Assembly: GCF_003589595.1 (NCBI RefSeq)
Contig: NW_020653770.1
Span: forward strand, 511,104-575,103
Source of the DNA: Hyposmocoma kahamanoa
Taxonomy: Eukaryota > Arthropoda > Insecta > Lepidoptera > Cosmopterigidae
Length of the DNA stretch: 64,000 nucleotides
Direction of reading: 5' to 3'
Part shown: positions 11,526 to 21,010 of the stretch, piece after piece
Numbering within the stretch: the first letter of the stretch is position 1
Layout of the letters: each line of letters opens with the position of its first letter
Notes under the pieces: generated by a model
What the model was told of the DNA's origin: nothing
Seen by the model: the letters and a program-made list of their open reading frames with translations, nothing else
Database searches by the model: none
Position numbers and translations under genes: made by a program

Positions 11526-11604
11526 TATATTAAAAGGAATTAATTGATACCCACGACCATTTACACCATAGATTCCCAAACTTAACACAAACAATCACAA
11601 GGAA

Positions 11605-11632
<28 letters not shown>
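11605..11632. repeat. (AT)n microsatellite
   Basis: About 14 uninterrupted AT units. Confidence 0.95.
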
Positions 11633-11635
<3 letters not shown>

Positions 11636-11639
11636 TTTC

Positions 11640-12945
11640 CAAAGGCTGTGGAACTTTCTTCGACTCGAAAATTTCAAGTCTGTGTTTTGCTTTACCGTTA
11701 ATGCGCTGTTAGGTGCTAAACATTAACAAACGTACGTAACTTAGCTACCATGAGTTTTATTTTCAAAGTAACAATAGCATTTTTCCCGCATTACGCTAGC
11801 ACAACTCAACAGCAACTTTGTTCACAGATGTTGCTAATGCGAATTTGTAGTTGCCCTTCCATATTTCACTTTACGTGTTTCAAATGTTTTGGTAATTTCG
11901 AATTTAGATTTACTGGAAATGTTGAAGTATAAATTTTATAAGCAAACTTTATTACAACAGATTGCCGTTGTTCGTTCCAATAACGAGGAAAGTAACGAAA
12001 TTTAAAGTTTAGGGAAATTTAGGGAAAAATTAATCGGACTCCTCTCCGTTTTTTCACGCCTTGAATGATTATTCGTTATTATCTGAAATGTAGTTTATTA
12101 GGACCAAAGCCATTCCCATTGAACGACGCAAGTATTACATTATAATATCTAATGTTTTAATTGTTAATATATTTTTTGTTAGTAGTAAAATTTTGCGGTC
12201 TTCGGGACAGGCTAAGGCGTCTAATTGGCCGTACTGCCAAATCTTAGATTGCAATGTTTCTTCACTAGTTTAATTTTGTGACATTTAATCATCATCATAC
12301 ATAGCCGTGTGTATGCATAAACAATTATGCCACATTTTTATTCCATGGGATTGAATCGGTTTGTTTGTTGATGTGAAAAATCACATCACGAGCACTTGGC
12401 TGACTTAAAACGCTGACAAATTAGCGTCATAGATTGTTGGCAACACAATCTGCCAATGTTGCCAGCACATTTGTTATTGTAATAGGCTTATGATTTATTC
12501 GCGGATTTCGTTTATTGAATATGGAAAGGGCGTGAGTAAGCTTGTTTTCAAACTTTTTGCTATCCAAGACCAAGAAACTTAGCACAATAAAATTATATTC
12601 AAAGAAAAATCTCCGAGTCTCTTTGTTTTCCACGTCTAACGAAAAACTATGTAGTGGATGTTTTCTGCGTGATGGCGACACACATTAGGAGTATCGCGTC
12701 ATATAAACACAAATTATAGAAACCGTAATCCTTCTGTTCAAAGAGAAAGAGATCAAACAACTGGGCAGTTGGAAATACTTTTTAAATTTTTTATAACTCT
12801 TTGTCTAAGCTTATATTGTCTACAGATTATTCGCTATAAAATATATTCTACTCCGCAATAATAACATTATCTTAAAAACGGACAAAATAGATAAGAAAAT
12901 ATGTTACATAAATGTGTCATTTGTTTGAAAACATTTTATTTAAAT
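11640..12945. other. No gene seen
   Basis: AT-rich, without convincing coding frames or repeat matches inside the window. Confidence 0.5.
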
Positions 12946-12946
12946 T

Positions 12947-13165
12947 TTTTTACTGCTTCCGTGACCGAACGGTTACCATGCTGGTCTACCACGCAGAGGT
13001 ACCGGGTTCAGGGAAAAATATTTGTATGGCCTACATTCATTTCTCACGTGAGTTTGGGTGTAACTTGTGGTTGTATATGTGTGTGGCCGTGGCACCCGCG
13101 ATACAGGTCACAGGTACATTTCCCTAGTGTGGGGCTATGAATGTGTGCGTGGGTGCGTTAATCCT
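12947..13165 (+). repeat. tRNA-derived SINE S1
   Basis: CTTCCGTGACCGAACGGTTA gives the A box and ACCGGGTTCAGG a damaged B box. The body TTTCTCACGTGAGTTTGGGT through TCCCTAGTGTGGGGCTATGA matches the copies at 11305 and 24740. Confidence 0.85.
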
Positions 13166-13491
13166 GAAGTTCAAAAGTTGAACGTAGACAACCGCACTGT
13201 GAAACAGTCCGTAATTTGATATACACACATCAAAAGTGTCTAGGGATCAAGTGAATATTTTTGAAATAAAAATTATTTAAGCAATATTTACCAAATCCAG
13301 TCTTCCAGGACGACTTCTTACTTTAATGCTTATGTTTTATTTAACCGCTTACCCCTATATTTAATTAAAATAAACTAAAATTGATGTTTTTGCAAATTGT
13401 GGGAAAAAACTCAAATTAACGGCGTCAATTAAATGACAAAAAAATGGCGAAAATGATGATTTTGCTCATTTTTATTGTAAAGATAAGAAAA

Positions 13492-14516
13492 TTAATAATC
13501 TGTATTTCCACCATTAACACGAATCACACAATTACAGCGATTTGGCATGCTTAAGATGAATTCATCAAAATCACTTTGAGGAATGGCCGCCCATGTGTTT
13601 TGTAACAAGTCAAAATATTGTTGTAGAGTATGTACGGTATGCATACTCGGCACAGCTCTTCTTTGAAGCATATACCATGCGTGCTCAATTGGATTGAGGT
13701 CTGGCGATTGAGCAGACCACGGCAGAACGTTGATACGAGCTTCGGCAAGAATGCGTGTTACGACTCTAGCCGTGTGTGGACGTGCGTTGTCATGCATTAG
13801 TTGAAATGAATCACCCAACTGGCCTCGCAAAGGGATGATAACATCTGAAACAATCCTCTCTGTGTAAACTTGAGCATTGAGGTTACCCCTGATCCAAATG
13901 AGATCGGTTCTTCCGCCGATCCAAATACCGGCCCATATCATTATTGTTCCCCCACCATATGGATGAACTTCCTGACAATATCTCAAACGTTCATGACGTC
14001 CAGATGTTCTCCAAACTCGAGTACGTCTTGTATCCGGTCTCATACCGAAGCGGGATTCATCCGAAAAGCACACATAGCGCCAGTCTTCTTCCTCCCAGTT
14101 TCTGTGTTCGCGAGCCCATCGTAAACGGGTCCTGCGATTGCAGGGTGCAATAGGTGGAACTCTGAGCGGCCTTCGGGATCGCAGACCCACTTCACGTAAA
14201 CATTTCGGATTGTTTGATCGCTTATTAGCAAGCCTGAGGAGCTGTGGAGCCTCGTAACCAACATCATGGCGGTCATGGTACGATTCCGTCGAGCAGTATT
14301 TTGGATATACCGGTCCTGTCTGCGAGTCGTGATGCGAGATCGTCCTCCATGTCGCTCGGCCACGCTGCCCGTCATGCGATAGCGCGTCCAGAGGCGACTT
14401 ATGACGCTCTGTGTAGTGTTAAGAGTGAAAGCCACAGCACGTTGCCTGGAACCAGCTTCCACCATTCTGACGGCTCGCATCATCACTTCTCGGGTTAAAT
14501 GATGTCGTCTCTCCAT
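13492..14516 (-). pseudogene. Tc1-type transposase, DD34E, one frameshift
   Basis: Read from 14516 down, the first frame has the Tc1 N-terminal helix-turn-helix region (LTREVMMRAVRMVEAGSRQR, VISRLWTRYR, HGGRSRITTRRQDRYI) up to SDQTIRN near 14210. The frame then shifts by one base, apparently a lost base in the codon after IRN. It continues as LREVGLRSRRPLRVPPI and onwards. The catalytic triad is intact: D in FSDESRF, D in MHDNARPH, and E in QSPDLNPIEHAW, with 34 residues between the last two. The total of about 340 residues is full length. I could not find terminal inverted repeats. Apart from the frameshift it looks little decayed. Confidence 0.93.
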
Positions 14517-15294
14517 AATAATGTAAATTGTTTCGGTTCCGATGCAGATATTGTAATGATTTTGTCAAAACGCTATAACTCATTTTTATACAAAACCACA
14601 TTGACAATCGATTTTCTTCTTATTATCGAATTTTAAACAATATTCCTTATTTAAATGTTAAAACTCACTAAAAAGTATCAATAGCGATACAAAAAAGTTA
14701 ATATAATTAACATAAAAACAGCGCGCTTACCATATTTAGTGAACTCTGTGCTTTTAAAATTTAGAACTAGGTTTGCGCAATTGAATAAAGGATTATTTCA
14801 TTTATGAGCATTCGGTTCCGCATGACTGCACACACGGCGGGTAACGTTATTTTCACCTCTCTGTGCGCATGTTTAGGTTCCTTTTTCTTCGTAGTGAGCG
14901 CCTTGGTGTCATTAGTTAGATTTAATAGGCTATTATAGCGTAGGTATTTTCGATTTTATATGAGAGTGATGTATGTGTTACGTAGTAACTATATTAAGTA
15001 ATCTGTGGTAGGGTGCATGACGTCGTCCAAGTGGCGAGCCGTAGATGAATAAGTCTAGCACAGGATGAATGGCACAAACTACTATGGATGATGATGGTGG
15101 TGACAATGATAACTTTTTTATTAAAACCGATCTCAAAACTTTGCGTATCCGCTTTCGCTGTGTTCGTTGTCGCAGACTCATCAACACGAATCATATGAGT
15201 CCAAACAAGGTAGCCGCTGTACACTGCTGAGGAATTCCTTTCATAATATTTTAATTTTTATTGGACTTATATCTATTTATGATTGTTAATACAA
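14517..15294. other. No gene seen; flank of the Tc1 element
   Basis: Probably starts with the 5' non-coding part of the Tc1 element. No TIR recognised. AT-rich, with short open frames only. Confidence 0.45.
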
Positions 15295-15425
15295 AGATCG
15301 AACACATAGAATAATTTCTTCTTTGACTTATGACTCAGTTGGTAAGAGCAATGCTACGGTGCAGCATGGTCGTGAGTTCAAGTCCCACCGGGTCGAAGAA
15401 ATTTTTCTGTGTGTATTAATAACCA
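15295..15425 (+). repeat. tRNA-derived SINE S3
   Basis: GACTCAGTTGGTAAGAGC resembles the start of a tRNA (A box) and GAGTTCAAGTCCC the B box, followed by ACCGGGTCGAAGAAATTTTT. A reverse copy is at 54070-54265. It lacks a proper acceptor stem, so it is not a tRNA gene. Confidence 0.65.
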
Positions 15426-15439
15426 TGACAAAACTGGTG

Positions 15440-15680
15440 GAGTTATTCCAAAAAAAACCGTAATAATTATCTATTTGTCAAGTTTGATTAAAATCGGTTA
15501 ATGGATAGGGAGTAAAATTCAATAAACCGGATTCATCCGATTTTGCCAAATTTGTAGGTAAAATATTTTCTTTAATTGACATGACACCACTACCGAAGTA
15601 TCCCCTTCCCAACAAAAAAGGATAACACAAAAAAAACTGTTGAATTAAGAACCTCTCTCTTTTTAAAGTCGGTTAAAATA
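15440..15680 (+). repeat. Repeat P copy (short)
   Basis: Ends in GAACCTCTCTCTTTTTAAAG followed by TCGGTTAAAA, the shared right end. Contains AAAATCGGTTAATGGATAG and CCAACAAAAAAGGATAACA like the other P copies. Confidence 0.75.
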
Positions 15681-15689
15681 TGTATCAGT

Positions 15690-16095
15690 TTTTATTCGTA
15701 CGTTATTTATTTCAAATTTCGTCACATTATTTTTGATAGTGTAATATGGGTATTGTTTTACTATGGTGATATTGAACTTGTCCAAACGGATGTGGTATCC
15801 CCCACGAACATGAAGCGTCCGATAATAATTAATATATCACTCGCACATACTTGTGTGTTGTGTGAACCGGCGTTAAATGAGAAAACTTGGAGGTATACAA
15901 GCTGTATAAGATATTTACGAGGTTAATTAATTAACTATGTTATTAGCCAGTTTCGATGAAGTAATATATAAGATGAATGTTGTGTAGCTAGAGCTACTCA
16001 AACTGTGTGCAAGTGATATAGTACTAAACCAAATCACACCAATCCATCAACATAACAGCAAATAATCTGTTTTCACTTAGTAAAACGATGTAACA
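15690..16095. other. No gene seen
   Basis: AT-rich spacer between two P copies. Confidence 0.5.
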
Positions 16096-16385
16096 ATCTC
16101 AATACAGAGTACTAAAAAACCTACCTCAAAAGTACGTGGAATTACATCTATTTGCCAAATTTTATTGAAATCGGTTACTGCAAAGTGCGCGAAACCAGAT
16201 TTGCCCCCTAGTTTGCCACCTTTAGAGGTGGAATATTTTGTTCAAATTTAAATGGGACCACTACCGAGTACCCTCTATCCGACAAAAAAATCAGGTCACA
16301 TATTTATACGGAGTTATCGCGTAACATACATGCAAAAAATACAGTCGAATTAAGAACCTCCTCCTTTTTTAAAGTCGGTTAATAA
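16096..16385 (+). repeat. Repeat P copy (short)
   Basis: Starts with CTCAATACAGAGTACTAAAA, shared with the copies at 39500 and 57905, and ends at AAAGTCGGTTAA. Lacks the central ~200 bp present in the long copies. Confidence 0.82.
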
Positions 16386-16899
16386 TCTCAAAAGACATAA
16401 TCACTCATGGTATATATTTAATAAGTGTTATAACAACAAAAGGTATAATCATTTACTAAACCATTGGCATTGCTTGCGCCGAAATGATGTTTGGGTTTAC
16501 CTCGTGAAAAAACACTTTCATCTTTGAATCGTACTCCGTATCGACTCCATATTTACCTCCTTATTCCAGCCCTTTCCCGCACATACCTTACTCGCACGCT
16601 AGAGCGAAACAACATCACCCCACTGGAGACACCTAGCGGACGAAGAAAACACTCTCGTCCGCCTGTTGAAATTTCGCCGACGAATGCAATTGCCGAGAAT
16701 GAACCGAGATCGCTCAACTCACCGGCATGACTGCCATGCGGTTGGTTTCAAGAAGTATTGCCCTTCCAACTTATCTACTCGTATTTGTGCGAATCAACCA
16801 AACCTTATTTTAATCATTATACAGTCTACAAATCGAAGGAGAAAGCATTGTTCGCACGCCCCCTCATGGTGGGCCGGTTTACATAAATCGTGCCACCAG
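16386..16899. other. No gene seen
   Basis: The open frames at 16491-16730 and 16666-17223 lack recognisable domains. The second runs into the RTE-like scrap. Confidence 0.45.
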
Positions 16900-17115
16900 G
16901 TATGTTACATTGAAAGTTGTTATCTTCGTCTTAGTCGTTATCTTTATTGTTGCAAGTCGTGTCCCCGAATTAGTTTTCGAGACTTTATGGACGATTTTCT
17001 TCCATCTGGTTCTGAGAGAGGCCGAAGACAGAACCAGTGTTATAAGAAGATTTCTTTCCCTCCACCTTACCTACCACAACCCGTTTGTCAAGGTTGTCTG
17101 GTTGGCGACGAGCAA
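16900..17115 (-). pseudogene. RTE-like LINE tail, second copy
   Basis: The minus strand contains CAACCAGACAACCTTGACAA and GGTAAGGTGGAGGGAAAG, identical in order to 4820-4870. It then jumps, with the central part deleted, to AGATGGAAGAAAATCGTCCA and AAAGTCTCG. The end carries AACAATAAAGATAACGAC. Confidence 0.75.
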
Positions 17116-17604
17116 TATGACCAAAAGTTGACCAAAATGAAAGATGTTATATCAATCGTTTATTATACTAATAATACTTTTATCGTGCAAGAATATGTCA
17201 GATATCTTCATAGCATAAATTAATTATATCCGTTAAGCGTTATTTCGACCAAAGATATATCATTTGTTGTTATATCGATTGAACCGCACTCCAATCCATC
17301 ATCTGTCAGTCCGCTAGAATTCAATTCGTCACTCGGCCAGACGTATATATCAATCCGGCGTCGAAAAAGCTCACAACATTGTACGTCTCGCTGCTGAACA
17401 CGAATCTTCACTAAAGAGAAGGTTTGAGCCGTAATCCGGCTGGCCCGATGTGGATTTGAAACTTCACACGTTTTCCAAAGATTGTAAAACCTTTTTAAAA
17501 CGTGCAGATTTCATAACGATGTTTTGTAATGTTGAATTAAGTCATAGGTACATGCCGCACACAAGAATGTGTCGCCTTTTAGTAGGCCATATTTAACCAT
17601 CTTT
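17116..17604. other. No gene seen
   Basis: AT-rich, no coding character. Confidence 0.45.
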
Positions 17605-18350
17605 TTTATGACACTAAGCTACAGGACGAACAAGTCGTACGCCTGGTGGCAAGCGACATGTTTATCTATGACAGTTGCAGTGCCACTCGGAGCTTTAAAT
17701 CGTAAAGATCTGAGAGGCATTGCTATTGCGCCCAGCCCTGAGGCATTAATTGACAAGTCCCATATACTTTTTTAAGTTTATTACGTTTGACCAACTTGAT
17801 ATTCAATAACTTTTTCTGAAATTACTTCACTGGCTTGCTATAATTATTAATACAAACATCGAACACTTAAAGAGTTCCTTCGATCCGGTTGGATTTGAAC
17901 AAATGTCTTCCAGCAATAAGTCATCAGTTTTTTATTTTTTAACGACTATTTTGCCGCAGCGCCATCTGTGAGAAATCAATTTCTTCACTCAGCCAGGTAC
18001 CTTTACAGCTACCAGCAGCTGACTAAAGATGTTGCTTTGAAATTGTAATTTTTAAAATTATAAAGCGACATCGACAAACCATGACTTAGTTGGCATAGCG
18101 TCTGGCACGGTTTGCTGGAAGACGTTGGTTTGGATCCAGCCGGATCGAAGGAATTTTTTTAAGAAAGTGTTCGATATTTCTATTAATAAGTACAACAAGT
18201 GCCATATATCTCTAATTTCACCAGCACCCTTACCTTCAAAACCGTGTGAACGTGAGCATTACAGCTTGGCGGCAGAAATAGATAACGCGGCAGTATTTCC
18301 CTGGACGAACTCATTCACACGGAGCTCTACTGCTACTAAAATATGAGAGA
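17605..18350 (-). repeat. Repeat R copy split by an insertion
   Basis: The first half of an R copy (minus) runs from ACGAACAAGTCGTACGCC to GACAAGTCCCATATA (17766). The second half resumes at CTCTAATTTCACCAGCACC (18210) and ends with GGAGCTCTACTGCTACTA. The insertion 17767-18194 is flanked by ACAAGTSCCATATA on both sides. Confidence 0.85.
17767..18194. repeat. Inverted pair of SINE S2 units inserted in repeat R
   Basis: Left unit on the minus strand (about 17835-17975, internally deleted), with TCGATCCGGTTGGATTTGAA. Right unit on the plus strand (about 18080-18194), with TTAGTTGGCATAGCGTCTGG and GGTTTGGATCCAGCCGGAT. The whole block is bounded by 14 bp direct repeats (17753-17766 and 18195-18208, one mismatch), so it probably arrived as a single insertion. 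Confidence 0.78.
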
Positions 18351-18927
18351 CAGGCTAAAACTATCTGTAGAAGATATCTAAATATCAGAAGTTATATTAT
18401 AGTTATATATGGTCTGTCTATTTACCTTATTCTATATGCACAAAACAACCTTACTGGTGGATTGCCAAGGACAAACAAACAAATTCTCGAATGGTAAATA
18501 CGAGAATCTTGGCAAACGTACCCAATTTCAGATGTCCATAATATTTAATGTAAGTACATATGTGTTTACTTTCTTCAATTAATTAAAACATACAAAATAA
18601 CTTTTACCGCAAAATAGGTATTCATACAATAAACAACACGAAAATGAATTTACCCAACATATTCGGTTACACGAAATTGCGAACAAGGTAAATGTTTACG
18701 CTTTACAGATTATTTACAATGTCCAGCGATGAGCTGGTTGTAACCCGTAAACATTGGTGGACAATGCCACACTACTTATTTACCGACGACATTGTTCTTG
18801 AATGTTACTAGCATTTACTCGTAACTTTCTAATATAATATTTTTATTTAAGGAATTAAGTTTAATTGAATGTCACGATATTTCACCACCATGATATTTAA
18901 TTATTTTTTGTGAAATTGCTCGACTAG
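18351..18927. other. No gene seen
   Basis: AT-rich; no repeat recognised. Confidence 0.5.
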
Positions 18928-19150
18928 TTTGTTATAATTATTAAACAAAGATTGAACACTTAGAAAAATTCACTTCAATCCGGTTGGATTCGAACCAACG
19001 TCTCCTAGCAAACGTTGCCAGACGCTATGCCAACTAAACCACGGAACGAACCAACGCACCTCACGAATTTTTTCATACGCTTACTGCAGATATTTGTTTT
19101 TGGTTTTTTACGACTTTTTTGCCATAGATCCATCTGTGAGAAATCTATGA
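18928..19150 (-). repeat. tRNA-derived SINE S2, near full length
   Basis: Minus-strand head TTTAGTTGGCATAGCGTC (A box) and ACGTTGGTTCGAATCC (B box), then AACCGGATTGAAGTG. The upstream part has CACAGATGGATCTATGGCAA and AAACCAAAAACAAATATCTG. Matches the plus copy at 20600-20820 block for block. Confidence 0.85.
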
Positions 19151-19229
19151 AAGTCTCTATTCTCTAATCTATTACGTACTTTAGCTTTGCTATTAGCATA
19201 GAGCAAGCAAAACAAACTCAACCTCCAAT

Positions 19230-19345
19230 TTATCATTATTTCATAGGTAAACAATTTGAAATCCTCACATTGACTATACTCTGTTATTCATTCGTAAGGA
19301 GAATTTCCTAAAAATAATAAGTAAGAAACTCCAGGGGCTTCTCGA
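19230..19345 (-). repeat. LINE family A/B 3' UTR fragment
   Basis: On the minus strand it reads like the 3' UTR of copy B at 49310-49430: a CCTGGAGTTTCTTAC run, then a CTTACGAATGA-like run, then GATTTCAAATTG and ACCTATGAAAT. Confidence 0.7.
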
Positions 19346-19719
19346 CAATATTTATAAGAGTGTAAATAAAGTAAAGAGACGATAAAAGAAAGGCGTAACA
19401 AATTTACTAGACAAGAATCTGTGTTTAAGGAGGCAGTGTTTAGTTAAGTGGAACAAATATGTGCCTGTATATAAAACAGCAGGAAAAATAAATTTGTTTA
19501 AATGATAAAGTATACTTATATTGTATTGTAAGTCCAATTAATGGTCCTCTTTAGTGCATATCGTAATAATAATAATGTGCCAGACAAACACACCAGTTAT
19601 CTGATCTCAAAGCGACAACAACAAATCAGAGCAACGCAAAAAATGCAAAATTCACTCTGGGGCACTGCTCAGAACAATTAGACAGGATCCATTTTAGAAA
19701 AGTTCATTTCTTACATTAA

Positions 19720-19795
19720 TCCAACCGGAAATCGAACCCGGGACCTCTTCATCCAGTGCCCACGTTGCAGCCATTTCCCGTATCTATTCCTTAAT
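19720..19795 (-). repeat. tRNA-like SINE head (unassigned)
   Basis: Minus strand has GAGGTCCCGGGTTCGATTTC, a perfect B-box context, preceded by AAATGGCTGCAACGTGGGC. No full cloverleaf, and no body shared with S1-S4 recognised. Confidence 0.5.
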
Positions 19796-19859
19796 CGTTA
19801 GCTTCTAATACACAGAATGATGTGAGATGGTTATAAATGTAACCTGTAGTGTATAACTG

Positions 19860-20180
19860 TGGGGTGTGCAGAGCGAAATGGAAGCTCGTAAACATCTAAT
19901 TCGTCTTATCCATAACGTACACATAAACGATAGCTCGTTCATTGGAATCGACATCGATTGCTCAAACATGTTTGAAACGAGACATGGTGTACTACAAGGC
20001 GGCACACTTTAACCTATACTCTTCAACATTTACAGAGAGTACGTTGGACAAGACATTTTGAGAACTGGGAATGAATATTTGATGTCGGGCGTGAAATAAG
20101 TACATATCTACCCTCGTTATGCCTGTGACACCAATATCAATGGACGATGTACCGTGCATCTACTAAGACTCTAAACGGAT
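19860..20180 (+). pseudogene. LINE reverse transcriptase fragment
   Basis: The frame near 19960-20030 reads MFETRHGVLQGGTLSPILFN with a stop or frame break, then IYREYVGQ. A changed catalytic box, RYACDTN, sits where YADD is expected (about 20120). This is the palm of an RTE/L1-type RT, without endonuclease or C-terminus. Dead by truncation and by loss of one catalytic Asp. Confidence 0.65.
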
Positions 20181-20599
20181 TGTAAAGCCAGCTCTCCATT
20201 TACCTCAACAAAACGTTGATTAATAATATATCATGCTAAAACACACTTTAAAAAAATCTCCAACGTGGCGAAGGCTCAACCCTATTCTATCAGCTTTTGT
20301 ATAAGATTGAATATCAGTCAAATATGCTCCGAAACACTCTGCCAATACGAGAGATGTAATCATTTCTGCGCCACTCGTTACGTGCAATTTTCGTTGAAAG
20401 CGTTGAAATTTCGCAACTGCGGCTGATGAAAAGTATATTGCATGAATGATTATCAATGTACAAATCATATACGAGTACACAAATACTAAAAAATATATAC
20501 AAAGGACCTCTCCTCTAATTAAATTATTGAATGTAAGGATATTTCACCACTTTGATTTTCAATAATTTTTTGTGAAAATACTCCAAGTCAAGAAAGGGA
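20181..20599. other. No gene seen
   Basis: No coding frame with a recognisable domain. Confidence 0.5.
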
Positions 20600-20820
20600 T
20601 TTCACATAGATGGCGCCACGGCAAAAAAGTCGTTAAAAACCAAAAACAAAGATGTGCAACAAGCACGTAGAAAAAAAATCGTGAGGTCCACAAATTCGTG
20701 CCGTGGTTTAATTGGCATAGCATCTGACACGGTTTGCTAGAAGACGTTGGTTCGAATCCAGCCGGCTCGAAGGATTTTTTCCAAGCGTTCCATCTTTGTA
20801 TTAATAATTATAACAGACTT
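20600..20820 (+). repeat. tRNA-derived SINE S2, full length
   Basis: Blocks in order: AGATGGCGCCACGGCAAAAA, AGTCGTTAAAAACCAAAAAC, the head TTAATTGGCATAGCATCTGA, the B box TTGGTTCGAATCCAGCC, TCGAAGGATTTTTTCC and a TATTAATAATTATAACA tail. The best plus-strand reference copy in the window. Confidence 0.87.
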
Positions 20821-20837
20821 CTTCTTTACTAATTATA

Positions 20838-20905
20838 AAGACCTCAGTGGCCCACCGGTTTGCACTGTGAGCGCTGAATAAGGAGGTCTCGGGTTCTTTT
20901 CTCGG
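20838..20905 (+). repeat. SINE S4 head (truncated by the gypsy end)
   Basis: AAAGACCTCAGTGGCCCACC and AAGGAGGTCTCGGGTTCTTT resemble the A- and B-box area of S4 (44155). It stops just before the gypsy target duplication. Confidence 0.55.
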
Positions 20906-20928
20906 TAGAATCAATTTGAGAAAAGAAC

Positions 20929-21010
20929 TGTTATATATGCGTATGGAGGGTAACACGCGAATGAAACACGGCGGTCCGTTACTGACTGACGTTTATTGGT
21001 TAGATGATAC
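20929..21010 (-). repeat. Gypsy 3' LTR (82 bp, lacks outer TGTCAT)
   Basis: Matches 24425-24506 with three differences. The first six bases of the LTR are missing because a deletion joins the integrase reading frame directly to GTATCATC. Confidence 0.85.

Noticed and set aside
13400..14650. Terminal inverted repeats for the Tc1 element
   Set aside because: I compared both flanks by eye and found no convincing pair, so no boundaries are claimed.
16491..17223. Overlapping open frames of 79 and 185 codons
   Set aside because: The second crosses an antisense RTE-like scrap; neither shows a domain.
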